Source: Micromonospora inyonensis (GTDB lineage Bacteria; Actinomycetota; Actinomycetes; Mycobacteriales; Micromonosporaceae). From it: a DNA stretch of 64,000 bases. Under the pieces are notes generated by a model, which worked only from the letters and a program-made list of their open reading frames with translations, ran no database searches and was not told where the DNA came from. Below are positions 34,636-42,183 of this stretch, piece after piece. Each line of letters opens with the position of its first letter. Positions within the stretch are counted from its first letter, which is position 1. The stretch is taken from NCBI RefSeq assembly GCF_900091415.1, contig NZ_FMHU01000002.1:434001-498000 (forward strand). Reading direction: 5' to 3'. The position numbers and the translations under genes are program-made.

Positions 34636-35061
34636 GTGCTGGAGGACCTGCTCACCGGAGCGATGCAGAGCGTCGTCTACGGAATCGTCGGTGTCGTGCT
34701 GATGGCGGCCGGCTTCGGCCTGGTCGACGTGCTCACCCCCGGCAAGCTCCGGGATCTCATCTGGGTGCAGCGCAACGGCAACGCCGCGTTGCTGCTCGCC
34801 GCCAACCAGCTCGGCATCGCCGCGATCGTGTTCACCGCGATCTTCACCAGCTACGACGACTTCGCCAAGGGGCTGGCCTCGACGACGGTCTTCGGGCTGG
34901 TCGGCCTGCTGATCATGGCGCTGGCGTTCTTCGCGCTCGACCTGCTCACCCCGGGCCGGCTGGGCGCGATCATCTGCGCCGACGAGCCGCACCCGGCGGC
35001 CCGGGTCAGCGCGGCCACCCATTTCGGGGCCGCCTTGATCGTCTGCGCCTGCATCGCCTGA
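34636..35061 (+). CDS. DUF350 membrane protein
   Basis: 141 residues from GTG 34636 with GGGAGG upstream. Four membrane helices arranged as two related pairs, each with a VVLMAAGFGLVDVLTPGKL or LALDLLTPGRLGAI segment, the DUF350 pattern. The function is unknown; in other bacteria DUF350 genes are often linked to envelope stress or polyamine-related genes (YjfL family). It follows glnA2 by 78 bases on the same strand. Confidence 0.85.
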   Translation: MLEDLLTGAMQSVVYGIVGVVLMAAGFGLVDVLTPGKLRDLIWVQRNGNAALLLAANQLGIAAIVFTAIFTSYDDFAKGLASTTVFGLVGLLIMALAFFALDLLTPGRLGAIICADEPHPAARVSAATHFGAALIVCACIA

Positions 35062-35096
35062 CCCGCCCTGTCGTACCCGGAGGCTAGCGTCCGGGT

Positions 35097-35789
35097 GTGA
35101 ACCGGACGGACCGTCTCTACGCCCTGGTGGAGGAGCTGCGGGCGGTCTCGCCCCGGCCGCGCAGTGCACGCTGGCTCGCGCAGCGCTTCGAGGTCAGCGC
35201 GCGCACCATCGAGCGCGACATCGGCGCGTTGCAGCAGGCCGGCGTGCCGATCTGGGCCGAGCCGGGCCGCACCGGCGGGTATGTCGTCGACCGTGCGCAC
35301 ACGCTGCCACCGGTCAACCTCACCGCCGTCGAGGCGGTGGCGATGGCCGTCGCGCTGCACCGCCTCGGCGGCGGCCCGTTCGCCGAGGCGGGCGCTTCGG
35401 CGTTGCGCAAGCTGCTCGCGGTGCTGCCGCCGGCCGACGCCGCCGAGGCCCGCCGGCTGGCCGGGCGGGTGCACCTCGTCGGTGGTGGGCCGGCCGAGCC
35501 CGTCCCGGCCGCCGTCGCCGGTGCGGTCATCGCCCGTCGGGTCCTGCGCATCGGGTACGCCGACCGGGCCGGCGTCGCCACCGAGCGGGTCGTCGAGCCG
35601 CTGGGCTTCCTCGGCAACCCCTGGCACTGGTATCTGCTGGCCTGGTGCCGGCTGCGCGACGGCCCGAGGGCCTTCCGGACCGACCGGATCGTCACGGTGA
35701 CCGCGCTGCCCGAGCCGGTCACCCGGGAGCTGCGCCCCGACGACCTGGACATCCCGCAGCAGGTGGTCCGCCAACTCTCCCTGGCCTGA
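35097..35789 (+). CDS. HTH/WYL-type transcription regulator (YafY family)
   Basis: 230 residues from GTG 35097; TAGCGT (35085-35090) ends 6 bases before the start with no ribosome site, so probably leaderless. N-terminal winged helix: TDRLYALVEELRAVSPRPRS, then LAQRFEVSARTIERDIGALQ as recognition helix. Middle and C-terminal parts resemble WYL: VARRVLRIGYADRAG, EPLGFLGNPWHWYLLAWCRL with the aromatic WYL-like core, then FRTDRIVTVTAL. Such regulators sense ligands or nucleic acids. The 3' end, including the stop, is part of a 21-bp duplication (35776-35814). Confidence 0.88.
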   Translation: MNRTDRLYALVEELRAVSPRPRSARWLAQRFEVSARTIERDIGALQQAGVPIWAEPGRTGGYVVDRAHTLPPVNLTAVEAVAMAVALHRLGGGPFAEAGASALRKLLAVLPPADAAEARRLAGRVHLVGGGPAEPVPAAVAGAVIARRVLRIGYADRAGVATERVVEPLGFLGNPWHWYLLAWCRLRDGPRAFRTDRIVTVTALPEPVTRELRPDDLDIPQQVVRQLSLA

Positions 35790-35950
35790 ATTCACGTCTC
35801 CCTGGCCTGAATCCGCGGAATCTCCCGCCGGGCTCCGTCCGGTTCGCGAAACTGCGGGGGAAACACCGACAGGACGGTGTCGCGGTGCGGGTCGAGGCTG
35901 ACCGTGGACAGCGCCGGTCGACCGGCCGGCGCGACGTACGGGAGGCAGAC

Positions 35951-36319
35951 ATGACCACGACCAACGTCGTGAACTGGTTCGAGATCGGCAGCGACCGCCC
36001 CGAGGAGGCGGAACGCTTCTACGGCGAGCTGTTCGGCTGGACCTTCGAGGAGCAGGGTGCGCCGGGCAGGTCTTACCGGGTGACCGAGGGCGGCACGGGC
36101 GGCGGGATCGGCGGTGCGATCCGCGCGACAGACGGCACCCCGAACTACGCGATCTTCTACGTGCAGGTGGCCGACGTGGCCGACACCTGCCGGCGGGCCG
36201 AGGCGGCCGGCGGCCGGGTGCTGGTGCCGCTGACCACGGCCCCGAGCGGGCTCACCTTCGCCAACCTGATCGACCCGACGGGAAACCACATCGGCGTCTT
36301 CACCCCACCCGCCTCCTGA
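35951..36319 (+). CDS. VOC family protein
   Basis: 122 residues from ATG 35951 with GGGAGG upstream. VNWFEIGSDRPEEAERFYGELFGW is the standard first beta-alpha module, YAIFYVQVADVADTCRRAEAAGG the second, and FANLIDPTGNHIGVF the C-terminal strand. It resembles the short CFP30B-like glyoxalase group of actinomycetes. No substrate known. It lies between a WYL regulator and the NACHT gene, but no operon is evident. Confidence 0.9.
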   Translation: MTTTNVVNWFEIGSDRPEEAERFYGELFGWTFEEQGAPGRSYRVTEGGTGGGIGGAIRATDGTPNYAIFYVQVADVADTCRRAEAAGGRVLVPLTTAPSGLTFANLIDPTGNHIGVFTPPAS

Positions 36320-36338
36320 CCCTCCGCCCGGATCGCCT

Positions 36339-36389
36339 GCGACCTTGGACAGTTGACGTCGCATCCGGACGGCACCTGCCCAAGGTCGC
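36339..36389. repeat. Inverted repeat upstream of the NACHT gene
   Basis: GCGACCTTGG (36339-36348) and its exact complement CCAAGGTCGC (36380-36389) enclose 31 bases containing TTGACG. It could be a hairpin terminator for the VOC gene or an operator for the NACHT gene. Confidence 0.45.
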
Positions 36390-36460
36390 CCGGCCGGTGG
36401 ACGACCGGGTGCGCGGGTCCGGCATGCTGACTCCGGGGAGTCGTGGGAGGGAAGCGGACC

Positions 36461-39400
36461 GTGCCGGACGAACTCAGTTACGCCGACGCCGTACGCCTGC
36501 TCGGAGGCGAGCGCAGCCGGTTCGTCGAGACGTTCGACCGGCTGGCCGGGTGGGCGCTGCTCGCCGGGGCGGTACCGGTGCCGGCGCTGCTGGGCATCTT
36601 CGACGCCAAGGGGGAGTTCGTCCGGCTCGGCCGGGACCTGCTGCGGCACCTCACCGAACAGCGCTCCGGGCTGTCCCGGTACGGCCGGACCGAACGGTTG
36701 GAGGCGGCGCACGCGGTCATCGCGGTCACCGCCTTCTTCGAGGTGCTGCACGAGGTCGACCTGCCGTTCGCCTTCGCCGACCTGGAGATCGGAAAGACCG
36801 AGCAACTCGCCGTGGCCGGCGGTGGGCCGGCCGACCCGAGGGCGGTCACCCGGAGCATGTTCGCGCTGCCCGCCCCGGTGCCCGGCCCGCACCTGCCCCC
36901 CGCCCGGCTCGGTGAGGCGCTCGACCGGTACTACCGCGCCATCGCCGAGCAGCTCGCCGTGCACGTGACCGGACTGGCCGCCTGGGAACGGCTCGACACC
37001 ACCCGGCAACGGGCGTTCCGGGAGGCGCTGGCGGCCGTCCCGCGCCTGGCCGTGCGCCGGTACCGGGACCTGAGTCTCGCGCTGGCGGTGGAGTTCCCCG
37101 AGGTGGCGTACTGGTCGGGGCGGTACGAGCACGAGGCCACCCGCCAGGAGGTGCACCAGGTCGCCCTCGGTCTCGCCGAGCTGCGTCGGGTGCTCACCGA
37201 CGTCTCCACCGGACGACCGCCGCAGGGGTGGCCGGCCGCGCTGGCCCGCGCGTACACCGCGACACTGGACCGGCCGATCGTCGAGGCGGGAGAGGTGCCG
37301 GCCGGGATGGAGGTGCCCACCCTCGGTGAGGCATACGTCCCGCCGCTGTGCCGGGTCGCGGCCCTCGACGGGCAGGCCCGCCCCAGCGACGAGGTGTGGT
37401 GGCGGGGGCAGCCGGTCCGGCACGACCTGCCCGACCTGCTCGCCTGGTACCTCACCTCGGCGATGGCCACCCGGGCGCCGCTGCTGGTGCTCGGCCAACC
37501 CGGCTCGGGCAAGTCCGTGCTCACCCGGGTCCTGGCGGCCCAGCTGCCGGCCGCCGACTTCCTGGTCGTCCGGGTGGTGCTCCGCGAGGTCCGCGTCGAG
37601 ACGGACCTCCAGGAGCAGATCGAACAGAGCGTCCGGTACGCCACCGGGGAACGGCTGGACTGGCCGGCGCTGGTGCGCTCGGCCGGCGACGCGCTGCCCG
37701 TGGTGCTCCTCGACGGCTTCGACGAGCTGCTCCAGGCCACCGGGGTGACCCAGACCGACTACCTGCTGCGGGTCGCCGCGTTCCAGCGCCGGGAAGCCGA
37801 CCAGGGACGACCGGTGGCGGTGCTGGTCACCAGCCGGACCAGCGTCGCCGACCGGGCCAAGCCCCCACCCGGGGCGGTGGCGTTGCGGCTCGAACCGTTC
37901 GACCGGGCCCGGGTGGGACGCTGGGTGCAGGTGTGGAACGCGGTCAACGTGCACCACTTCGCCCGGCTCGGGGTCCGACCGTTGGACCCGGAGGCGGTGC
38001 TGGCCCACCGGGAACTGGCCGAGCAGCCCCTGCTGCTGATGATGCTCGCCCTGTACGCCGCCGCCGGCAACGACCTCACCGCCGCCGGTGAGCTGCGCCG
38101 CAGCGAGCTGTACGAACGGCTGCTGCGCAGCTTCGCCCGCCGGGAGGTCGGCAAGCACCGCCCCGACCTGCCCGAACGGGAGCTGGCGCGGGCCGCCGAA
38201 GAGGAACTACGACGGCTGGCGGTGGTCGCGTACGGGATGTTCAACCGGGGCGTCCAGTGGGTCACCGAGGAGGACCTCGAAACGGACCTGGCCGCCCTGC
38301 CCTTCCTCGCCGCACCGCCGGCCAGCCGGTCCGGCAACGACCTGCGGGTTCCGTTGCGTCCCGCCGGGATGCTGCTCGGGCGGTTCTTCTTCGTGCACCG
38401 CTCGCAGGCGAACCGGGACGACGACCGGCGCGCGACGTACGAGTTCCTGCACGCCACCTTCGGCGAGTTCCTGGTGGCCCGGACGGCCGCCCTGGTCCTC
38501 GGCGAGATGGCCGCCGTCGCCGCGGCGGTCAGCCTGCGCCGCGACGTGGACGACGACCCGCTGCACGCGCTGCTCTCCTCGGCCACCCTGACCGGCCGGG
38601 CCCCGGTGGTCACCTTCCTCACCGAGACCCTCCGGTCGTGGCCCGCCGAGCGACGTGACGCCGCCACCGAGGTGCTGCTCCGCCTCTTCCACGGCGTGCA
38701 CGACGACCGGCCTCCCCGGCGTTTCGCGGCGTACCGGCCCCGGGCGCTGCCGGTCCCGGCCCGGCACGCCGCGTACAGCGCGAACCTGCTGGTGCTGCTG
38801 GTCTGCCTGGCCGGTCAGGTTTCCGGTCGCCAGCTCTACCCCGGTGCCGACGTGCGGTCGTCGTGGACCCGGCAGGCGCTGCTCTGGCGCTCCCAGCTCA
38901 CCGACGACGAGTACCGCGGCCTGGTCAACGCGGTCGCGCTGGACCGGCTCGGCGACGGTGGACGCCGCGACGTCCGGCTCCGCCTCGCCGACGGGGCCTG
39001 GCAGCCGCCGCCGGTCGACCCGGAGTGGACGTACGCCCCGGCGGAACGTGCGGAGTCGGGGACGATCCACGTACTGCCGAACCGGGGCGCGCCGGTGCTG
39101 CGGCGGACGGTGCACTTCGAGTGCGATCCGCAGGGCGACGCGGTGACGCACGCCCTGGAGCCCCTGCTGACCCGCCTGCCGTCGGCGTTGGACTCGCTGG
39201 TGCCGTCGACGGGCCACCGGTCGGTGGCGCACCACCTGCTCGCGATGCTGCTGCTGCCCCTCCAGGGCGCCGACGCGGCCGGACGGGCCCGCGTGTACGG
39301 CGCGGTGGCGCGGATGATCGGGCACCTCGACCGGGAGCGGTCGCCCTTCGAGGAGTCGGATCTGGCGACCCTGCTCTTCGACCGGCTCGCTGTGGACCAC

Positions 39401-39814
39401 GCGGTGCCGCCCGCGCTCGGGACGGAGCTGCTCGGCGGGATCCACGGGATGAGCCGCTGGGAGGTGCGGGCCCTCTCCGCGTACGTCCGGGCCAGCCTGG
39501 CCGTCGTCGAGCGCGGCGCCGACGTGGACGACGGGCTGGCCGCCCAGATCGTGCACGCGGTGTCGGAACTCTCCGACCGGTCGGGCCGGGACGATCGGGA
39601 CCTGGTCGGTCACGCCCTGGGCCGGCTCGCCGACCTCGGCCTGCTCGACGACGGCGTGCTGCCGGCGAGCACGGCGAACCGCCTGGTGGCGGTGCTGGCC
39701 CGGCACCGGCCGGACCTGCTCGCGACGCCGCACCCCCGAGCCCCGACGACCGGAACGGTTGACCGGTCCGGTCGTCGGAGAGCGGACGACGCCGGCGGTC
39801 ACTTCCCGGCTTGA
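36461..39814 (+). CDS. NACHT-type STAND ATPase, candidate defence protein
   Basis: 1117 residues from GTG 36461, set by GGGAGGGAAG 6-15 bases upstream. Residues about 1-270 are a helical N-terminal domain (YADAVRLLGGERSRFVETFD) like the helical domains that precede bacterial NACHT modules. The NACHT core follows: Walker A GQPGSGKS at 345-352, Walker B VVLLDGFDEL at 414-423 with the extra acidic residues typical of NACHT, and a TSRTS sensor near 468. Then comes winged-helix-like sequence with YEFLHATFGEFLVAR. The last 400 residues are helical with no LRR or TPR repeat recognised. Bacterial NACHT proteins include antiphage sensors; this role is inferred. No separate effector is encoded nearby. 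Confidence 0.82.
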   Translation: MPDELSYADAVRLLGGERSRFVETFDRLAGWALLAGAVPVPALLGIFDAKGEFVRLGRDLLRHLTEQRSGLSRYGRTERLEAAHAVIAVTAFFEVLHEVDLPFAFADLEIGKTEQLAVAGGGPADPRAVTRSMFALPAPVPGPHLPPARLGEALDRYYRAIAEQLAVHVTGLAAWERLDTTRQRAFREALAAVPRLAVRRYRDLSLALAVEFPEVAYWSGRYEHEATRQEVHQVALGLAELRRVLTDVSTGRPPQGWPAALARAYTATLDRPIVEAGEVPAGMEVPTLGEAYVPPLCRVAALDGQARPSDEVWWRGQPVRHDLPDLLAWYLTSAMATRAPLLVLGQPGSGKSVLTRVLAAQLPAADFLVVRVVLREVRVETDLQEQIEQSVRYATGERLDWPALVRSAGDALPVVLLDGFDELLQATGVTQTDYLLRVAAFQRREADQGRPVAVLVTSRTSVADRAKPPPGAVALRLEPFDRARVGRWVQVWNAVNVHHFARLGVRPLDPEAVLAHRELAEQPLLLMMLALYAAAGNDLTAAGELRRSELYERLLRSFARREVGKHRPDLPERELARAAEEELRRLAVVAYGMFNRGVQWVTEEDLETDLAALPFLAAPPASRSGNDLRVPLRPAGMLLGRFFFVHRSQANRDDDRRATYEFLHATFGEFLVARTAALVLGEMAAVAAAVSLRRDVDDDPLHALLSSATLTGRAPVVTFLTETLRSWPAERRDAATEVLLRLFHGVHDDRPPRRFAAYRPRALPVPARHAAYSANLLVLLVCLAGQVSGRQLYPGADVRSSWTRQALLWRSQLTDDEYRGLVNAVALDRLGDGGRRDVRLRLADGAWQPPPVDPEWTYAPAERAESGTIHVLPNRGAPVLRRTVHFECDPQGDAVTHALEPLLTRLPSALDSLVPSTGHRSVAHHLLAMLLLPLQGADAAGRARVYGAVARMIGHLDRERSPFEESDLATLLFDRLAVDHAVPPALGTELLGGIHGMSRWEVRALSAYVRASLAVVERGADVDDGLAAQIVHAVSELSDRSGRDDRDLVGHALGRLADLGLLDDGVLPASTANRLVAVLARHRPDLLATPHPRAPTTGTVDRSGRRRADDAGGHFPA

Positions 39815-40233
39815 CCGCCGAAGCGGTGCCAGCCGCCGCCGGGGAACACCCCGGCCTCGACCGCCGCGGTGATCGCGTCGGCCTGCGCCTGGGTGAGCTT
39901 GCCGTCCTTGACGGCCTGGGCCAGCCGCTCCTTCAGCGCGGCCTGCCGGTCGGTGGCGTCCCCACCACCGCGCCAGCCGCCCCGCTCCGGGCGGTCACCC
40001 TTGCGCTCCTCGCGCAGCTTCTCCAGGGCGGCGGTCACCTTGTCGGCCGGTACGTCCAGTTCCTCGGCCAGCGCCTCGGCGAAGGCGCTCTGCCGTGCGG
40101 TCCGGTCGGTGCTCTCGCTGGTGCTGGGGCTGGCCGTCTCGCCGTTCCCGGCGGAGGCAACCGCCGGCGCGGCGATCCCCAGCCCGAGTGCGCCGGCCGC
40201 CACGAGCCCGGCGATCAGGTGCTTCCTGGCCAT
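39799..40233 (-). CDS. Small secreted protein
   Basis: 144 residues from ATG 40233, set by AGGAGGAACC directly upstream on the minus strand. A clear Sec signal peptide (KHLIAGLVAAGALGLGIAAP, cleavage after VASA) is followed by a Ser/Thr-rich linker and two short helical units, LAEELDVPADKVTAALEKLR and LAQAVKDGKLTQAQADAITA, a repeat type common in small actinomycete secreted proteins. Function unknown. Its end overlaps the convergent NACHT gene by 16 bases. Confidence 0.8.
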   Translation of the reverse strand: MARKHLIAGLVAAGALGLGIAAPAVASAGNGETASPSTSESTDRTARQSAFAEALAEELDVPADKVTAALEKLREERKGDRPERGGWRGGGDATDRQAALKERLAQAVKDGKLTQAQADAITAAVEAGVFPGGGWHRFGGQAGK

Positions 40234-40420
40234 GGTTCCTCCTGCTGCTCGGTGTGCCGTTGACCCGACGACGGTGCCCGGCACAACTGGGGGCCACCCG
40301 TGGTGAGCCTGTCATTCCGCTGGGAATCTCGGGCACACGTCAGCTGCAAACCGGACGTCCAGTCGGAAAGACGACCCCCGGTCCGATCCAGGGGAGGCCG
40401 GCGGGAGAGCAGCCGCCGGG

Positions 40421-41356
40421 TCAGCGGACGGCGGGGGAGACGGTCAGCGTGCCGGCGTCGGTGTCGAGGGTGGCGGGGGTGCCCACCGGCACGGTGAGCT
40501 GACCGGGGCCGTGCCCGACGGGCAGGCCCCCCAGCACCGGGACGCCCAGGTCGCCGAGGCGGTCGAGCAGCACGTCGACGACGGTCGTCTCCCAGCCGTC
40601 GGCGCAGCCGGTGAACTGGCCGACCGCCACCCCGGCGACGCCGTCCAGCGCCCCGGCCCGGCGGAGCTGGGTGAGCATCCGGTCCACCTTGTACGGCGGC
40701 TCCTGCACGTCCTCGACCAGCAGGACCGCCCCGGTCAGGTCCGGCATGTCCCGGGTGCCGAGCGAGGCGACGATCAGGCAGAGGTTCCCGCCGAGCAGCG
40801 TCCCGCTGGCCCGTCCCGGTACGCGTACCGGAAAGGTCCCCTCGGCCGGGTCGGCGGCCACGGTGACCGGTTCGGTGGTGGTCAGCGCGGCGTGCAGCGA
40901 CTCCGCCGAGCGCAGCGGGGTGCGCTCGTCCCGCCAGGCGGCACCCGGCCCGTGCACACTGGCCAGCCGGGCGCCCCGCCAGAGCGCGAACTGGAGGGCG
41001 GTGATGTCGGAGAACCCGGCCACCACCTTCGGGTCCCGGCGTACGGCGGCCATGTCGATCGCGTCCACCACGCGCTGTGCGCCGTACCCGCCCCGGGTGC
41101 AGACGATCCCGCGCACCTCGGGGTCGGCGAACGCGGTGTTCAGGTCGGCGGCGCGCAGCTCGTCGGTGCCGGCCAGGTAGCCGTGTCGGGCGTGGGCGTT
41201 CGGAGCGGGCACCGGCCGCAGTCCCCAACCGGTGAGCAGTTCGACGCCCCGGGCGAGCCGCTCCGGCCGGATCGGCCCGGACGGTGACACCAGCATGACC
41301 GTGTCGCCCGGGCGCAGGGCGGGCGGACGGACCACGTCGGCGGGGGCACGGCTCAC
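40421..41356 (-). CDS. LD-carboxypeptidase, S66 family
   Basis: 311 residues from GTG 41356; TAGGCT (41365-41370 on the complement) lies 8 bases before it, so the message is probably leaderless. N-terminal LRPGDTVMLVSPSGP, the GGYGAQRVV oxyanion region, GFSDITALQ holding the nucleophile Ser, LLVEDVQEPPYKVDRML with the catalytic Glu, and GLPVGHGPGQ with the catalytic His, all as in LdcA/MccF-type enzymes. It removes the terminal D-Ala from murein tetrapeptides or, for MccF relatives, inactivates peptidyl-nucleotide antibiotics. Divergent from the amidotransferase gene. Confidence 0.9.
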   Translation of the reverse strand: MSRAPADVVRPPALRPGDTVMLVSPSGPIRPERLARGVELLTGWGLRPVPAPNAHARHGYLAGTDELRAADLNTAFADPEVRGIVCTRGGYGAQRVVDAIDMAAVRRDPKVVAGFSDITALQFALWRGARLASVHGPGAAWRDERTPLRSAESLHAALTTTEPVTVAADPAEGTFPVRVPGRASGTLLGGNLCLIVASLGTRDMPDLTGAVLLVEDVQEPPYKVDRMLTQLRRAGALDGVAGVAVGQFTGCADGWETTVVDVLLDRLGDLGVPVLGGLPVGHGPGQLTVPVGTPATLDTDAGTLTVSPAVR

Positions 41357-41364
41357 AGCGGCAG

Positions 41365-41400
41365 AGCCTATCCGGCCCGCCGAGGGCCACCGGATAGCCT
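41365..41400. promoter_or_regulatory. Divergent leaderless promoter pair
   Basis: In a 51-base gap, AGCCTA (41365-41370) gives TAGGCT for the leftward LD-carboxypeptidase gene, 8 bases before its GTG, and TAGCCT (41395-41400) serves the rightward amidotransferase, 7 bases before its GTG. Neither gene has a ribosome site. Confidence 0.65.
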
Positions 41401-41407
41401 CGACGTC

Positions 41408-42178
41408 GTGGCAACCGCGCTGGTGATCGAGAACGACCCGACCGACGACCCCCGACGCCTGGGGGAGTGGCTGACCGAGGCTGGGCTCACGCTGCGGGTC
41501 CTGCGCCCGTACGCCGGTGACGACCTCCCCGCCGACCTCGACGGGTACGCCGCCCTGGTGGTGCTCGGCGGCGAACGGCAGCCGTACCCGCAGCCGGACG
41601 GCACCCCCGGCGCGCCGTGGTTCCCGGCCCTGGAGGGGCTGCTGCGCAAGGCGGTGCGCCACCGGGTGCCCACCCTCGGGATCTGCCTCGGCGGCCAGCT
41701 CCTCGCCACCGCGCACGCCGGCGAGGTGGTGCGCAGCCCGTCCGGTCCCGAGGTCGGTCCGTGCGTCGTCGGCAAGCGGGACGCCGCCGAGACCGACCCG
41801 CTCTTCCGGTACGTGCCGCTGATCCCCGACGTGATCCAGTGGCACGTGGACGAGATCACCGAACTGCCCCGGGGCGCCACCCTGCTCGCCGCCTCCACCC
41901 GCTATCCGCACCAGGCGTTCCGCCTCGGCGACCGGGCCTGGGGTTTCCAGTTCCACATCGAGTGCGACACCGCCATGATCGCCACCTGGGCCACCGACTC
42001 CCGGCTCCTGGCCCGGCTCGGCTACGACCCGGACGTGGTGGTGGCCGCCTGCGACGCGGTGATGGCCGACATCGAGGAGGTCTGGCAGCCCTTCGCCGCC
42101 CGGTTCGCCGCGCTCGCCCTCGGCGAGCTGGACGACGACCGCACGCCCCGGCCCACCCTGCCCCTGCTCGGGCACTGA
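41408..42178 (+). CDS. Class I glutamine amidotransferase (GATase1-like)
   Basis: 256 residues from GTG 41408, leaderless by the TAGCCT box. The triad is present: GICLGGQLLA (nucleophile Cys) and FQFHIECD (His, Glu). ALVVLGGERQPYPQP forms the oxyanion region and WHVDEITELPRGATLLA is typical of stand-alone GMP-synthase-like amidotransferases that hydrolyse gamma-glutamyl compounds, for example gamma-glutamyl-polyamine hydrolases. It ends 5 bases before glnE, so it is likely co-transcribed with the nitrogen-control gene; a role in glutamyl-compound catabolism fits but is inferred. Confidence 0.87.
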   Translation: MATALVIENDPTDDPRRLGEWLTEAGLTLRVLRPYAGDDLPADLDGYAALVVLGGERQPYPQPDGTPGAPWFPALEGLLRKAVRHRVPTLGICLGGQLLATAHAGEVVRSPSGPEVGPCVVGKRDAAETDPLFRYVPLIPDVIQWHVDEITELPRGATLLAASTRYPHQAFRLGDRAWGFQFHIECDTAMIATWATDSRLLARLGYDPDVVVAACDAVMADIEEVWQPFAARFAALALGELDDDRTPRPTLPLLGH

Positions 42179-42183
42179 GCGGC

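Noticed and set aside
36443-36460. Earlier GTG start for the NACHT gene
   Set aside because: It lies within the ribosome-binding purine tract; GTG 36461 has correct spacing.
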